The notes below the pieces were generated by a model. It searched no databases and was not told where the DNA came from. It saw nothing but the letters and a program-made list of their open reading frames with translations. 17,712 nucleotides of DNA from Prevotella sp. Lineage in GTDB: Bacteria; Bacteroidota; Bacteroidia; Bacteroidales; Bacteroidaceae. Below, one piece after another: positions 1 to 6,553 of the stretch (position 1 is its first letter; each line of letters starts with the position of its first letter). The stretch covers positions 1 through 17,712 of the forward strand of contig JAILAA010000170.1 of the NCBI GenBank assembly GCA_024681875.1, in the 5' to 3' direction. Position numbers and translations under genes: made by a program.

Positions 1-26
1 CCGAAAAAATGTGTACTTTTGCCCAT
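1..26 (-). CDS. IS4-family transposase, N-terminal fragment (partial)
   Basis: Only the first nine codons are inside the window. They read MGKSTHFF followed by a partial Gly codon, with the ATG at 26-24. I recognise this as the usual N-terminus of Bacteroidota IS4 transposases that carry the DUF4372 N-terminal domain (MGK-[NS]-T-x-F-x-G). These enzymes are DDE transposases that act on the ends of their own element. The call rests on a very short match plus the correctly placed TACCTTTG box upstream and the terminator beyond it. The rest of the gene lies to the left. It could still be a truncated copy. Confidence 0.55.
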
Positions 27-54
27 GGTTACGTTTGATTCTGTTTTGCGACTA

Positions 55-84
55 CAAAGGTAACCAAAAAGGGCTGACACTGAA
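55..84 (-). promoter_or_regulatory. Bacteroidota promoter of the transposase
   Basis: On the minus strand a perfect TAnnTTTG -7 box (TACCTTTG) lies at 62-55. A weak TTC stands in for the -33 TTG at 84-82, 19 bp away. Transcription would start near 48, about 20 nt before the ATG. The -33 region falls inside the loop of the terminator hairpin at 66-99. Confidence 0.6.
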
Positions 85-99
85 TCCGGTATCAGCCCT
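66..99 (-). terminator. Intrinsic terminator directly upstream of the transposase promoter
   Basis: AGGGCTGA pairs with TCAGCCCT around a central loop (one mismatch, then further pairing). On the minus strand the stem is followed at once by five T residues (70-66). It would stop transcripts entering the element from the right just before its own promoter. Confidence 0.6.
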
Positions 100-109
100 A
101 ATTATATCC

Positions 110-156
110 TAATGTGAAAAGTTTAGCGGACAGTAATAATATAATAATGTGAAAAG
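110..156. repeat. Direct repeat of TAATGTGAAAAG
   Basis: TAATGTGAAAAG occurs at 110-121 and again at 145-156, 35 bp apart, either side of the GTTTAGCGGACAGT motif. The repeats may be transposase-binding subterminal sites or a trace of nested insertions. Function unknown. Confidence 0.7.
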
Positions 157-159
157 GTA

Positions 160-200
160 TGTTCTCATGGCGCACAATTTTGTTCTCGTGGCGCATACAA
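160..200. repeat. Tandem imperfect repeat TGTTCTCRTGGCGCA
   Basis: TGTTCTCATGGCGCA at 160-174 and TGTTCTCGTGGCGCA at 181-195 differ by one base and sit 21 bp apart (two helical turns). They are next to the insertion-sequence end and may belong to it or be an operator. Nothing else is recognisable between here and 245. Confidence 0.65.
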
Positions 201-244
201 TGATTTTTTTATGCAAAACTGCATATTTTCACCGTTTTTTTTCT

Positions 245-252
245 TAATTTCG
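245..252 (+). promoter_or_regulatory. Possible -7 box of a lost upstream gene
   Basis: TAATTTCG differs by one base from TAnnTTTG and is followed by a GCCGCC start-site-like context, 30 bp before the ATG at 282. There is no convincing TTG about 20 bp upstream, so this is a weak call. Confidence 0.3.
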
Positions 253-281
253 CCGCCAAATTGAGTTTAAAAAATAAAAAA

Positions 282-357
282 ATGAAAAATTCCTCTACAT
301 TGTTGCAGCGTTTATGTCGCTGGCCTCTGTCGTCTGGGGCTTAGCGACACCACCGAG
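282..357 (+). pseudogene. Frameshifted signal-peptide remnant fused to the next gene
   Basis: An ATG at 282 opens a frame that stops at 342-344. If one base is restored in the A-run after this ATG, the codons from 290 read FLYIVAAFMSLASVVWG, a classical hydrophobic signal peptide. Restoring one more base in the GGGG run near 336-339 then leads straight into the frame of the following gene (SDTTEMKGTMTIDS). A DNA repair enzyme should not be secreted, so I infer this is the 5' end of a different, secreted protein, joined by deletion to the alkylation-repair gene and decayed. Both shifts lie in homopolymers, so assembly error is an alternative. Confidence 0.45.
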
Positions 358-1188
358 ATGAAGGGCACGATGACTATTGACAGCTGTAACATGATGCGCG
401 GATACGTCTATAACACGGCAAAGGATATTATCGAGTATATGAAGTCGTTGCACGATGATGTGCAGCGCGAAAACCTGATGCGTTTTTTCAAGACTGCACC
501 AGGCGAGTATGGCTTTGGTGACGAGTTTCTAGGACTGAAGGTGCCACAGACGCGAGAAGTGGTCAAAGCCACGAAAGACATTCCACTTAGCGAGGTGCCA
601 GAGCTACTGATGTCGGAATGGCATGAGGTGAGGCTCTGTGGACTGCTGATCCTCGTGAGTAAGTTTGAGGAATTATCCACAAAACGACTTACGGATGACG
701 AAAAGGCCATCCAAAAACGTGATGAAATCCTGACGATGTATCTCAAATACGCTGAACGGGCGAATAATTGGGATCTCGTAGACCTTTCTGTTCATAAGAT
801 TATTGGGAACTGGATATCGCTACCTACATTTCTTGGAGGTAAGGAAGTGGGCATCCACAAGGATTACAAGCTGCACCTGCTCGACGAACTTGCTGCCAGT
901 GACAACCTCTGGAAGCAACGCATGAGTATCGTCTTCTCATGGAAGACCTCGCAGATGGGTGATCCATCTTGGTGTCTGCGCTATGCGGAGATTCATTTGC
1001 ATCATCCTCATGACCTGATGCATAAAGCAGTGGGCTGGATGCTTCGTGAGATGGGCAAGCGGTGCTCTATGGATTTGCTTCGTGATTTCCTTCGGCAACA
1101 TGCCGACGAGATGCCTCGTACCATGCTTCGTTATGCCATCGAAAAGATGAGCGAAAAAGAGCGTAGGGCATGGATGAGAAGGCAATAA
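358..1188 (+). CDS. DNA alkylation repair protein (AlkD-like, HEAT-repeat glycosylase)
   Basis: This belongs to the DNA_alkylation family of all-helical HEAT-like repeat proteins that excise N3- and N7-alkylated purines. Visible family segments, numbered from the ATG at 358, are GDEFLGLKVPQTREVVK (54-70), the signature NNWDLVD (136-142) that carries the conserved catalytic-type Asp, LWKQRMSIV (184-192), DLMHKAVGWMLREMGK (219-234) and MPRTMLRYAIEKM (252-264). Homologues normally begin just before TAKDIIEY (residue 20 here), so the first 12-19 residues look foreign and come from the upstream remnant. ATGs at 370, 391 and 394 are alternative starts, with 391/394 the most likely if the gene is expressed on its own. 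The body is intact to the stop. It is upstream of, but probably not transcribed with, dapF, which has its own promoter. Confidence 0.85.
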   Translation: MKGTMTIDSCNMMRGYVYNTAKDIIEYMKSLHDDVQRENLMRFFKTAPGEYGFGDEFLGLKVPQTREVVKATKDIPLSEVPELLMSEWHEVRLCGLLILVSKFEELSTKRLTDDEKAIQKRDEILTMYLKYAERANNWDLVDLSVHKIIGNWISLPTFLGGKEVGIHKDYKLHLLDELAASDNLWKQRMSIVFSWKTSQMGDPSWCLRYAEIHLHHPHDLMHKAVGWMLREMGKRCSMDLLRDFLRQHADEMPRTMLRYAIEKMSEKERRAWMRRQ

Positions 1189-1233
1189 AAAATTTATCAC
1201 TAACACTTTGTAAAAGGAATAGCCATTTCTTTT

Positions 1234-1356
1234 GCTAAGTGTTAACAAAACAACATGATCCAATAGCAAAAACTTTACAAAATGACAGTCTTCCTTTTTT
1301 CTTACAAACAAAGCAATTGCGATTCTTGGGCATTTTTGACATTTTGAGTACCTTTG
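1234..1356 (+). promoter_or_regulatory. dapF promoter with extended upstream boxes
   Basis: The core is TTG at 1326-1328, 20 bp, then TACCTTTG at 1349-1356. Upstream lie AAGTGTTAACAAAA (1237-1250), TTTACAAAA (1274-1282) and TTACAAACAAA (1302-1312). The C residues of their ACAA cores are at 1246, 1278 and 1305, 32 and 27 bp apart, the same spacing as in the glnK and glnN promoters. Confidence 0.8.
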
Positions 1357-1406
1357 CAGCGTTTTTAATGACAGAAGGATATCAGAATTGCGAAAAAGAG
1401 TACATA

Positions 1407-2321
1407 ATGGCACGAAAAATCAAATTCACGAAGATGCACGGTTGCGGCAACGATTACATCTATATTAATACGATGGAGCAGGACGTGCCGAATCCCCAAG
1501 ATGCCGCTATCCTTTGGAGCAATCGTCACAAAGGCATCGGTTCCGATGGCTTGGTACTAATTGGCGCATCGCCTATTCCCGAGGCCGACTATTCTATGCG
1601 TATCTTCAATGCAGACGGAAGTGAGGCGATGATGTGCGGAAATGCATCTCGGTGTATCGGAAAATATCTCTACGAACGAGCCCTGACAACACAAACACAA
1701 ATACGATTATTAACAAAGTCGGGCATCAAGACGCTCAACCTCCACGTCAATAATGGCGTGGTGGAGAGCGTCACCGTCGACATGGGAGAGCCTGTCCTCG
1801 AAGATGACAGACTTTATAATCCGGCTATCGCGAAAAGTATATCTACCCCCGTCGTCGTTAGGAGAGAATTGGGAAGTGAGGTTGCACTTTTCGTGTCGAT
1901 GGGCAATCCGCATTATGTCATCTTTACAAACAATGTGGATCAGGTGGGTGAAACAGGCCGTGTACTTGAGCATCACCCCGCCTTTCCACAGCGTTGTAAC
2001 ATCGAGTTAGCAACCCCCCTTCCGCTTTCCGAAGCGGGTATGAATAATTCTGCCGATAATACTATGCAAACCCCTTCGGGTGCTGTGAGGGAGGCTTTCC
2101 GCGTCCGTGTCTGGGAGCGAGGCAGCGGCATCACACTGGCCTGTGGCACAGGAGCTTGTGCCACTGCGGTAGCTGCTGCACTCACACATAGAGCCGGTCG
2201 CACATCACAGATAGTTATGGACGGTGGTACCCTCAGCATTGAATGGCGCGAGTCAGATAACCATGTCTATATGACCGGCCCCGCCGAATTCGTGTTTGAT
2301 GGCGAAACGGAGTACATTTGA
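1407..2321 (+). CDS. dapF: Diaminopimelate epimerase
   Basis: DapF (EC 5.1.1.7) interconverts LL- and meso-diaminopimelate for peptidoglycan and lysine, a cofactor-free two-cysteine racemase in the cytoplasm. Numbered from the ATG at 1407 (304 aa): MHGCGNDY (10-17), [14 protein letters not shown] (70-83) with first catalytic Cys77, GNPHY (166-170), and [14 protein letters not shown] (239-252) with second catalytic Cys246. The frame stays open upstream to 1239, but that extension covers the promoter (-7 box at 1349-1356), so MARKIKF at 1407 is the start; ATG 1368 is a less likely option. The protein is about 30 residues longer than the usual 270-275 because of an insertion at about 202-230, between the conserved RCNIE and VRVWERG segments. 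dapL, the preceding enzyme of the pathway, follows after 77 bp. Confidence 0.96.
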   Translation: MARKIKFTKMHGCGNDYIYINTMEQDVPNPQDAAILWSNRHKGIGSDGLVLIGASPIPEADYSMRIFNADGSEAMMCGNASRCIGKYLYERALTTQTQIRLLTKSGIKTLNLHVNNGVVESVTVDMGEPVLEDDRLYNPAIAKSISTPVVVRRELGSEVALFVSMGNPHYVIFTNNVDQVGETGRVLEHHPAFPQRCNIELATPLPLSEAGMNNSADNTMQTPSGAVREAFRVRVWERGSGITLACGTGACATAVAAALTHRAGRTSQIVMDGGTLSIEWRESDNHVYMTGPAEFVFDGETEYI

Positions 2322-2322
2322 C

Positions 2323-2391
2323 AATTGGACCATTTCACCATTGGACCATTGTCACGTAAATAGTAAAATGTAATATAGTCAAATAGTAAAA
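2323..2391. repeat. Short AT-rich repeats in the dapF-dapL gap
   Basis: The 77 bp gap contains ATTGGACCATT twice (2324-2334 and 2340-2350) and AAATAGTAAAA twice (2358-2368 and 2381-2391). There is no TAnnTTTG box or terminator, so dapF and dapL are probably cotranscribed through it. Confidence 0.65.
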
Positions 2392-2398
2392 CATCTCC

Positions 2399-3631
2399 AT
2401 GGCTTTAGTAAACATCCATTTCCTGAACCTCCAGAACAACTACCTGTTCGCCGATGTTGCCAAGAAGGTCAACGCCTTCAAGGTCATGCATCCAGGTGCC
2501 GACGTCATCAGTCTCGGCATCGGCGACGTCACTCAGCCTCTGTGTCCTGCCGTTACTAAGGCCATGCACAAGGCCGTTGACGAGATGGCCACCGCCGAGG
2601 GCTTCCATGGCTATGGTCCTGAGCAAGGTTACGACTTCCTGCGCCAAGCCATCCTGAAGAACGATTTCTTGCCCCGTGGCATCCATCTCGACATTGACGA
2701 GGTCTTTATCAACGACGGCGCGAAGTCTGACACGGGAAATTTCCAGGAGTTGCTCCACTGGGACAATTTCATCGGCGTGACCGACCCTATCTATCCAGTC
2801 TATATCGACTCCAACGTGATGATAGGCCGTTGCGGCAATTATCAAGACGGTCGTTGGACCAACGTGCGCTATCTGCCCACTACGGCTGAGAACGGTTTCG
2901 TGGCAGAGCTTCCCAAGGGTCGTCCTGTCGATGTCATCTACCTCTGCTATCCCAATAATCCCACGGGTACGGTCATCACCAAGCAGGAACTGCGCAAATG
3001 GGTGAACTACGCACTAAAGAACGATGCCCTCATCCTCTACGATGCCGCCTATCAGGCTTACATCCAAGATCCGAAGATACCCCACACTATCTACGAGATT
3101 CGCGGAGCCAGGAAATGCGCCGTCGAGTTCCATTCCTATTCAAAGACGGCAGGCTTCACAGGTGTCCGATGCGGCTATACCATCGTGCCGAAGGATGTCA
3201 CCGTCTCCACTTTCGAGGGTGAGCGCATATCGCTCAACCATCTGTGGCTGCGCCGCCAGTGTACGAAGTTCAATGGCTGTAGCTACATCTCCCAGCGTGC
3301 CGCCGAGGCCATCTATTCTCCCGAGGGCAAGGCTCAGATAAAGGCCACCATCGACTATTATATGCAGAATGCCAGGAAGATGCTTGCCACTCTCCGCTCT
3401 CTCGGCTATGAGTGTTACGGCGGCGAGAACGCCCCCTACGTCTGGGTGCGCTGCCCCGACGGCATGGGTTCTTGGCAGTTCTTCGAGGCACTTCTCTATG
3501 GTGCCAATGTCGTGTGTACACCAGGAGTGGGATTCGGCCCATCAGGCGAAGGCTATGTGCGCTTTACCGCCTTCAGCAGTCACGAAAAGACCGACGAGGC
3601 CCTCTCGCGCATCGCCAAATGGGTGTCATAA
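2399..3631 (+). CDS. dapL: LL-diaminopimelate aminotransferase
   Basis: DapL (EC 2.6.1.83) converts tetrahydrodipicolinate directly to LL-diaminopimelate using glutamate, bypassing the succinylase and acetylase routes. It is a PLP fold-type I class I/II aminotransferase of 410 aa, the usual length. Visible features: the family N-terminus MALVNIHFLNLQNNYLF, YPNNPTGT (184-191), the PLP-contacting Asp215 in LYDAAYQAY, and SYSKTAGFTGVRCGY (246-260) with Schiff-base Lys249. The ATG at 2399 gives exactly the expected N-terminus. Its substrate and product link it to dapF immediately upstream, so the pair makes meso-DAP in two steps. The glutamate it consumes comes from ammonia assimilation, the job of the genes that follow. 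A strong hairpin ends the unit. Confidence 0.96.
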   Translation: MALVNIHFLNLQNNYLFADVAKKVNAFKVMHPGADVISLGIGDVTQPLCPAVTKAMHKAVDEMATAEGFHGYGPEQGYDFLRQAILKNDFLPRGIHLDIDEVFINDGAKSDTGNFQELLHWDNFIGVTDPIYPVYIDSNVMIGRCGNYQDGRWTNVRYLPTTAENGFVAELPKGRPVDVIYLCYPNNPTGTVITKQELRKWVNYALKNDALILYDAAYQAYIQDPKIPHTIYEIRGARKCAVEFHSYSKTAGFTGVRCGYTIVPKDVTVSTFEGERISLNHLWLRRQCTKFNGCSYISQRAAEAIYSPEGKAQIKATIDYYMQNARKMLATLRSLGYECYGGENAPYVWVRCPDGMGSWQFFEALLYGANVVCTPGVGFGPSGEGYVRFTAFSSHEKTDEALSRIAKWVS

Positions 3632-3647
3632 TAAGGGCCGCGAACAA

Positions 3648-3689
3648 TAAGCATCCCTCACTTCCTGCAAAGGAAATGAGGGATGCTTA
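3648..3689 (+). terminator. Large hairpin after dapL
   Basis: TAAGCATCCCTCA (3648-3660) pairs perfectly over 13 bp with TGAGGGATGCTTA (3677-3689), and an inner TTCC/GGAA extends the stem. No T-run follows, as is common for Bacteroidota 3' hairpins. It begins 16 bp after the dapL stop. Confidence 0.7.
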
Positions 3690-3736
3690 GTCTAATGACG
3701 TGAGCGACTATTGGAAGACGGGAAGGTGATGCTTGA

Positions 3737-3774
3737 CACTTTGTGATGAAATGAAAGAACCAGGTGACAAAGTG
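3737..3774. other. Inverted repeat CACTTTGT / ACAAAGTG upstream of the PII operon
   Basis: CACTTTGT (3737-3744) and ACAAAGTG (3767-3774) are perfect inverted copies 30 bp apart. The right arm is also the most upstream box of the glnK promoter module. It could be an operator for a dimeric regulator. The rest of 3690-3766 shows nothing recognisable. Confidence 0.5.
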
Positions 3775-3912
3775 AAAGCAAAAAGGAACAGAAGCCAATT
3801 CGTGCGTTTACAAAATGTTACTTAATTATGTATTTAACAATCAAAGTGGGCACGTTTTATTGTAGTGACAAACAAAATGCCATACCTTTGCAGCGTCAAA
3901 ACAACAAAGTGA
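3767..3912 (+). promoter_or_regulatory. Promoter and control region of the PII-amtB operon
   Basis: The core is TTG at 3860-3862, 20 bp, then TACCTTTG at 3883-3890. Upstream boxes are ACAAAGTGA (3767-3775) running into AAGCAAAAA, TTTACAAAA (3807-3815) and TTTAACAATCAAAG (3833-3846). Their core C residues (3779, 3811, 3838) are 32 and 27 bp apart. The transcribed start CAGCGTCAAA (3891-3900) is followed by CAAAGTGA at 3905-3912, exactly 137 bp after the upstream CAAAGTGA. The leader is about 60 nt. Confidence 0.8.
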
Positions 3913-3958
3913 AACCCAATTAGGGGAGGTATAGTATTAATTTTTAAGGTAAAAAGGT

Positions 3959-4306
3959 ATGAAAAAGATTGAAGCAATTATCCGCAAGACAAAGTTCGAG
4001 GAGGTGAAAGCCGCTTTGCTGTCATCTGACATCGACTGGTTCGAGTACCACGACGTGCACGGCATAGGCCAGAGCCGTCAGGAGCGTATATATCGTGGCG
4101 TTCAGTATTCTACCGATGTCATCGAGCGTGTTGCTATCACCATTGTATGCCGCGACATCTTCCTCGACCCAACGGTGAAGGTGATTCTAAACGTGGCCCA
4201 TACAGGTGAGGTTGGCGACGGTCGCATCTTTGTGAGCGACGTGATAGACACATGGTCTATACGTACAGGCGAAAACGGTGACACGGTACTGAGGGACAAA
4301 AAGTAA
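3959..4306 (+). CDS. glnK: PII-type nitrogen regulatory protein
   Basis: This is a PII family signal protein of 115 aa, a trimeric sensor of ATP/ADP and 2-oxoglutarate that binds and blocks AmtB in the glnK-amtB arrangement seen here. It starts MKKIEAIIRKTKFEEVK as in the family. The T-loop reaches YRGVQY (45-50), with Tyr50 at the position of the E. coli uridylylation site Tyr51. The B-loop is TGEVGDGRIFV (82-92) and the C-loop contains IRTGE (101-105). Compared with E. coli GlnB as I recall it, the T-loop is one residue shorter, and E. coli Lys85, Lys90 and Arg101 correspond to Glu84, Arg89 and Ser100. Whether Tyr50 is modified cannot be told. amtB follows after 141 bp with no promoter between. 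The symbol glnK is chosen by context; glnB is equally defensible. Confidence 0.93.
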   Translation: MKKIEAIIRKTKFEEVKAALLSSDIDWFEYHDVHGIGQSRQERIYRGVQYSTDVIERVAITIVCRDIFLDPTVKVILNVAHTGEVGDGRIFVSDVIDTWSIRTGENGDTVLRDKK

Positions 4307-4311
4307 TGGTA

Positions 4312-4444
4312 TTTACGATTTGACGATTTACAATTTACAATTTATTGTACAATTTGACTATTGTACTATTTATTGTTGAGCGTAAATCGTAAAATCAAAT
4401 AAATCGTAAATCAATAGTAAATCGTAAATTTATAAATCGTAAAT
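4312..4444. repeat. AAATCGTAAAT repeats in the glnK-amtB gap
   Basis: Four copies of TAAATCGTAAA[T] lie at 4383-4393, 4400-4411, 4418-4429 and 4433-4444, 15-18 bp apart. Inverted relatives (TTTACGATTTGACGATTTAC) lie at 4312-4331. The two halves could fold into a long A/T-rich hairpin in the mRNA between the PII gene and amtB. No promoter box is visible. Confidence 0.75.
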
Positions 4445-4447
4445 AAT

Positions 4448-5695
4448 ATGGATAACTTATCACTCGATACTGTATGGATGCTATTGGCAGCCATGTTGGT
4501 TTTTTGGATGCAGCCGGGCTTTGCGCTGTGTGAAGCTGGTTTTACGCGTAGCAAGAACACGGCGAACATCCTGATGAAGAACTTTGTCGACTTCATGTTC
4601 GGCTCACTGTTGTTCTTCTTCCTTGGCTTCGGCTTTATGTTCGGAAGCGAGGGTGCAGGTTTCATTGGCGCCCCCAACTGGGGTAACCTGAGTTTCTACA
4701 ATGGCGACCTGCCCGTAGAGGGCTTCCTGATTTTCGAGACGGTATTCTGTGCCACCTCTGCCACCATCGTCAGCGGTGCTATGGCTGAGCGCCCGAAGTT
4801 CTCGATGTACCTTATTTATAGCGCGGTCATCTCGCTGTTCATCTATCCCATCGAGGGTCACTGGACATGGGGCGGCGGCTGGCTCTGCAACGATGCTGCC
4901 GACAGCTTTATGATGTCAACGTTTGGCGACGTGTTCCACGATTTCGCAGGTTCTGCCATTGTGCATAGCGTAGGCGGTGTGCTGGCTCTGATTGGTGCTT
5001 TGGCACTGGGTCCCCGTATTGGCAAGTATGGTAAGGACAAGAAGAGCAACGCTATTCCTGGTCACAACCTGGCGATGGCAGCATTGGGTGTATTCATCCT
5101 ATGGCTCGGATGGTTTGGTTTCAACCCCGGCTCACAGTTGGCTGCCAGTGGTGAGGTGAACCGCGTAGCCATTTCGCATGTGTTCCTGACCACCAACCTC
5201 GCCGCAGCTGCGGGTGGTGTGGCTACAATGTTCCTCACCTATGTGAAATACGGCAAGCCCTCGCTCTCGCTGACCTTGAACGGCGTACTGGCCGGACTGG
5301 TGGGCATCACGGCAGGCTGCGACCTTGTGTCGCCTTTCGGAGCTGTGATCATTGGCCTTGTCTGTGGCATCGTACTGGTCTTTGCTATTGAGTTCATTGA
5401 CCACAAGCTGCACATCGACGACCCCGTAGGTGCCTCGTCAGTACATGGAGTCTGCGGTATCCTGGGTACGCTGATGACGGGTCTGCTGTCTACGAGCAAC
5501 GGTGCTTTCTACGGAGGAGGCTGGGGTTTATTCGGCGCTGAGTGCTTCGGAGTCCTGGTCATCGACCTCTGGGCAGCTGCCTGCGGCTTTGTTTTGTTCT
5601 TTGGAATAAAATATATTCACGGTTTGCGCGTTGATAAACGTATAGAGGAGGAAGGTCTTGATGTCTACGAACACGGAGAGCTCTGCTACAACTGA
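4448..5695 (+). CDS. amtB: Ammonium channel AmtB
   Basis: Amt/MEP/Rh family ammonium channel of the inner membrane, 415 aa, with eleven predicted hydrophobic segments expected for the family. Key residues visible: DFAGSAIVHSVGG (165-177) with Asp165 and pore His173, and DDPVGASSVHGVCG (324-337) with pore His333, the twin-histidine pair. The GFALCEAGFTRSKNTANI stretch (24-41) is typical. The C-terminal tail LRVDKRIEEEGLDVYEHGE (393-411) is the conserved cytosolic region that contacts PII. There is no cleavable signal peptide, as in many Bacteroidota Amt proteins. It sits downstream of the PII gene in an operon and upstream of an outer-membrane barrel, so the operon encodes transport across both membranes plus its control. 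Confidence 0.97.
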   Translation: MDNLSLDTVWMLLAAMLVFWMQPGFALCEAGFTRSKNTANILMKNFVDFMFGSLLFFFLGFGFMFGSEGAGFIGAPNWGNLSFYNGDLPVEGFLIFETVFCATSATIVSGAMAERPKFSMYLIYSAVISLFIYPIEGHWTWGGGWLCNDAADSFMMSTFGDVFHDFAGSAIVHSVGGVLALIGALALGPRIGKYGKDKKSNAIPGHNLAMAALGVFILWLGWFGFNPGSQLAASGEVNRVAISHVFLTTNLAAAAGGVATMFLTYVKYGKPSLSLTLNGVLAGLVGITAGCDLVSPFGAVIIGLVCGIVLVFAIEFIDHKLHIDDPVGASSVHGVCGILGTLMTGLLSTSNGAFYGGGWGLFGAECFGVLVIDLWAAACGFVLFFGIKYIHGLRVDKRIEEEGLDVYEHGELCYN

Positions 5696-5723
5696 GCAAT
5701 GAAGAATTAAGTATTTAGAGGTA

Positions 5724-5738
5724 TCGGGCTTTGCCCGA
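5724..5738 (+). other. Small hairpin between amtB and the TorF-like gene
   Basis: TCGGGC (5724-5729) pairs with GCCCGA (5733-5738) across a TTT loop, with no T-run after it. In a 64 bp intergenic gap without a promoter it may reduce read-through or act as an mRNA processing or stability element. Confidence 0.45.
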
Positions 5739-5759
5739 GTAGAAATTTAGAATGAAGAA

Positions 5760-6458
5760 ATGATGAAAAAGTTTATTATTTTCGCAATGATGCTGGTTGC
5801 CAATGCGACCGTCTTTGCACAGACTGAGATTGAGACTACGATTTCGACAGACGTGGTGAGCCAGTATATCTGGCGTGGTGAAGAGTGTGGCAGCGTGTCG
5901 CTGCAGCCTACACTGGGCATTGGCTATAAAGGTCTGAGCCTTACTGCATGGGGCAGTGTGGGCTTGTCCGAGCCTACCGATGCCAAGGAGTTTGACCTCA
6001 CGGCCTCCTACGCCATCGGCAACCTGAACATCGGCATCACCGACTACTGGTTCAATGATCCCGAGGAGCGTTATTTCCTCTACGACGCCCATAAGACGAG
6101 CCATGTCTTCGAGGCCAACGTCGGCTACGACTTCGGTCTGGCTTCCGTACAGTGGTTTACCAACTTTGCAGGTAATGACGGAGTGAATAAGGACGGCAAG
6201 CGGGCCTACAGCAGTTACGCAGAGGTAGTTGTCCCATTTAAACTTGCTTCAGTCGACTGGACTGCTACGGCTGGCGCCGTCCCCTTTGCCACCAGCTATT
6301 ATGGAACGAATGGCTTTGCAGTGACCAACCTGTCTCTGCGAGCCACAAAGGACATCAAGGTGACGGACACGTTCTCAGTTCCCGTCTTCGCAGAGGTTGA
6401 CACCAACCCCTGCTCACAGAAAGCCTATCTGGTTTTCGGGCTAACGCTGCAGCCCTGA
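5760..6458 (+). CDS. TorF-like outer-membrane beta-barrel protein
   Basis: A 232 aa exported protein. MMKKFIIFAMMLVANATVFA is a signal peptide with cleavage expected after AQ/A (about residue 21). The mature part alternates short polar/aromatic strands and ends in a barrel-like strand (AYLVFGLTLQP). The opening STDVVSQYIWRGEE, followed by QPTLGIGYKGLSLTAWGS, matches the pattern of the TorF/Gcw_chp putative porin family (V-S-x-Y-x-[WF]-R-G). The start may be either of two adjacent ATGs (5760 or 5763). It follows amtB by 64 bp without a promoter and is closed by a strong terminator, so it is probably the last gene of the PII-amtB operon. I infer a channel for ammonium or small nitrogen compounds across the outer membrane, but its substrate is unknown. 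Confidence 0.75.
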   Translation: MMKKFIIFAMMLVANATVFAQTEIETTISTDVVSQYIWRGEECGSVSLQPTLGIGYKGLSLTAWGSVGLSEPTDAKEFDLTASYAIGNLNIGITDYWFNDPEERYFLYDAHKTSHVFEANVGYDFGLASVQWFTNFAGNDGVNKDGKRAYSSYAEVVVPFKLASVDWTATAGAVPFATSYYGTNGFAVTNLSLRATKDIKVTDTFSVPVFAEVDTNPCSQKAYLVFGLTLQP

Positions 6459-6476
6459 TCTTTTCCAGATACATTT

Positions 6477-6513
6477 CCTCCCTCTGTCGCGATGGCAGAG
6501 GGAGGATTTTTTG
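6477..6513 (+). terminator. Strong intrinsic terminator of the PII-amtB-TorF operon
   Basis: TCCTCCCTCTG (6477-6487) pairs perfectly with CAGAGGGAGGA (6497-6507) across a nine-base loop and is followed by six T residues (6508-6513). It starts 19 bp after the stop codon. Confidence 0.92.
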
Positions 6514-6553
6514 TGCCCGATAACAGATTGCATCAAAATGGCAGGCTTTGCGT

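Larger units (their letters stand above)
1..134 (-). mobile_element. 5' end of an IS4-family (DUF4372-type) insertion sequence, outer boundary uncertain
   Basis: Read on the minus strand, this stretch has the layout of an insertion-sequence end: outer repeats, a factor-independent terminator, a promoter, and the first codons of a transposase that runs off the left edge. The outer boundary cannot be fixed because the other end and the target duplication are outside the window. GTTTAGCGGACAGT at 121-134 is my best candidate for the terminal inverted repeat, but the end could lie anywhere from about 110 to 200. Confidence 0.45.

Noticed and set aside
1239..1406. N-terminal extension of dapF from a GTG at 1239
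   Set aside because: It contains the dapF promoter itself, so it would lie upstream of the transcription start; the conserved protein begins at MARKIKF.
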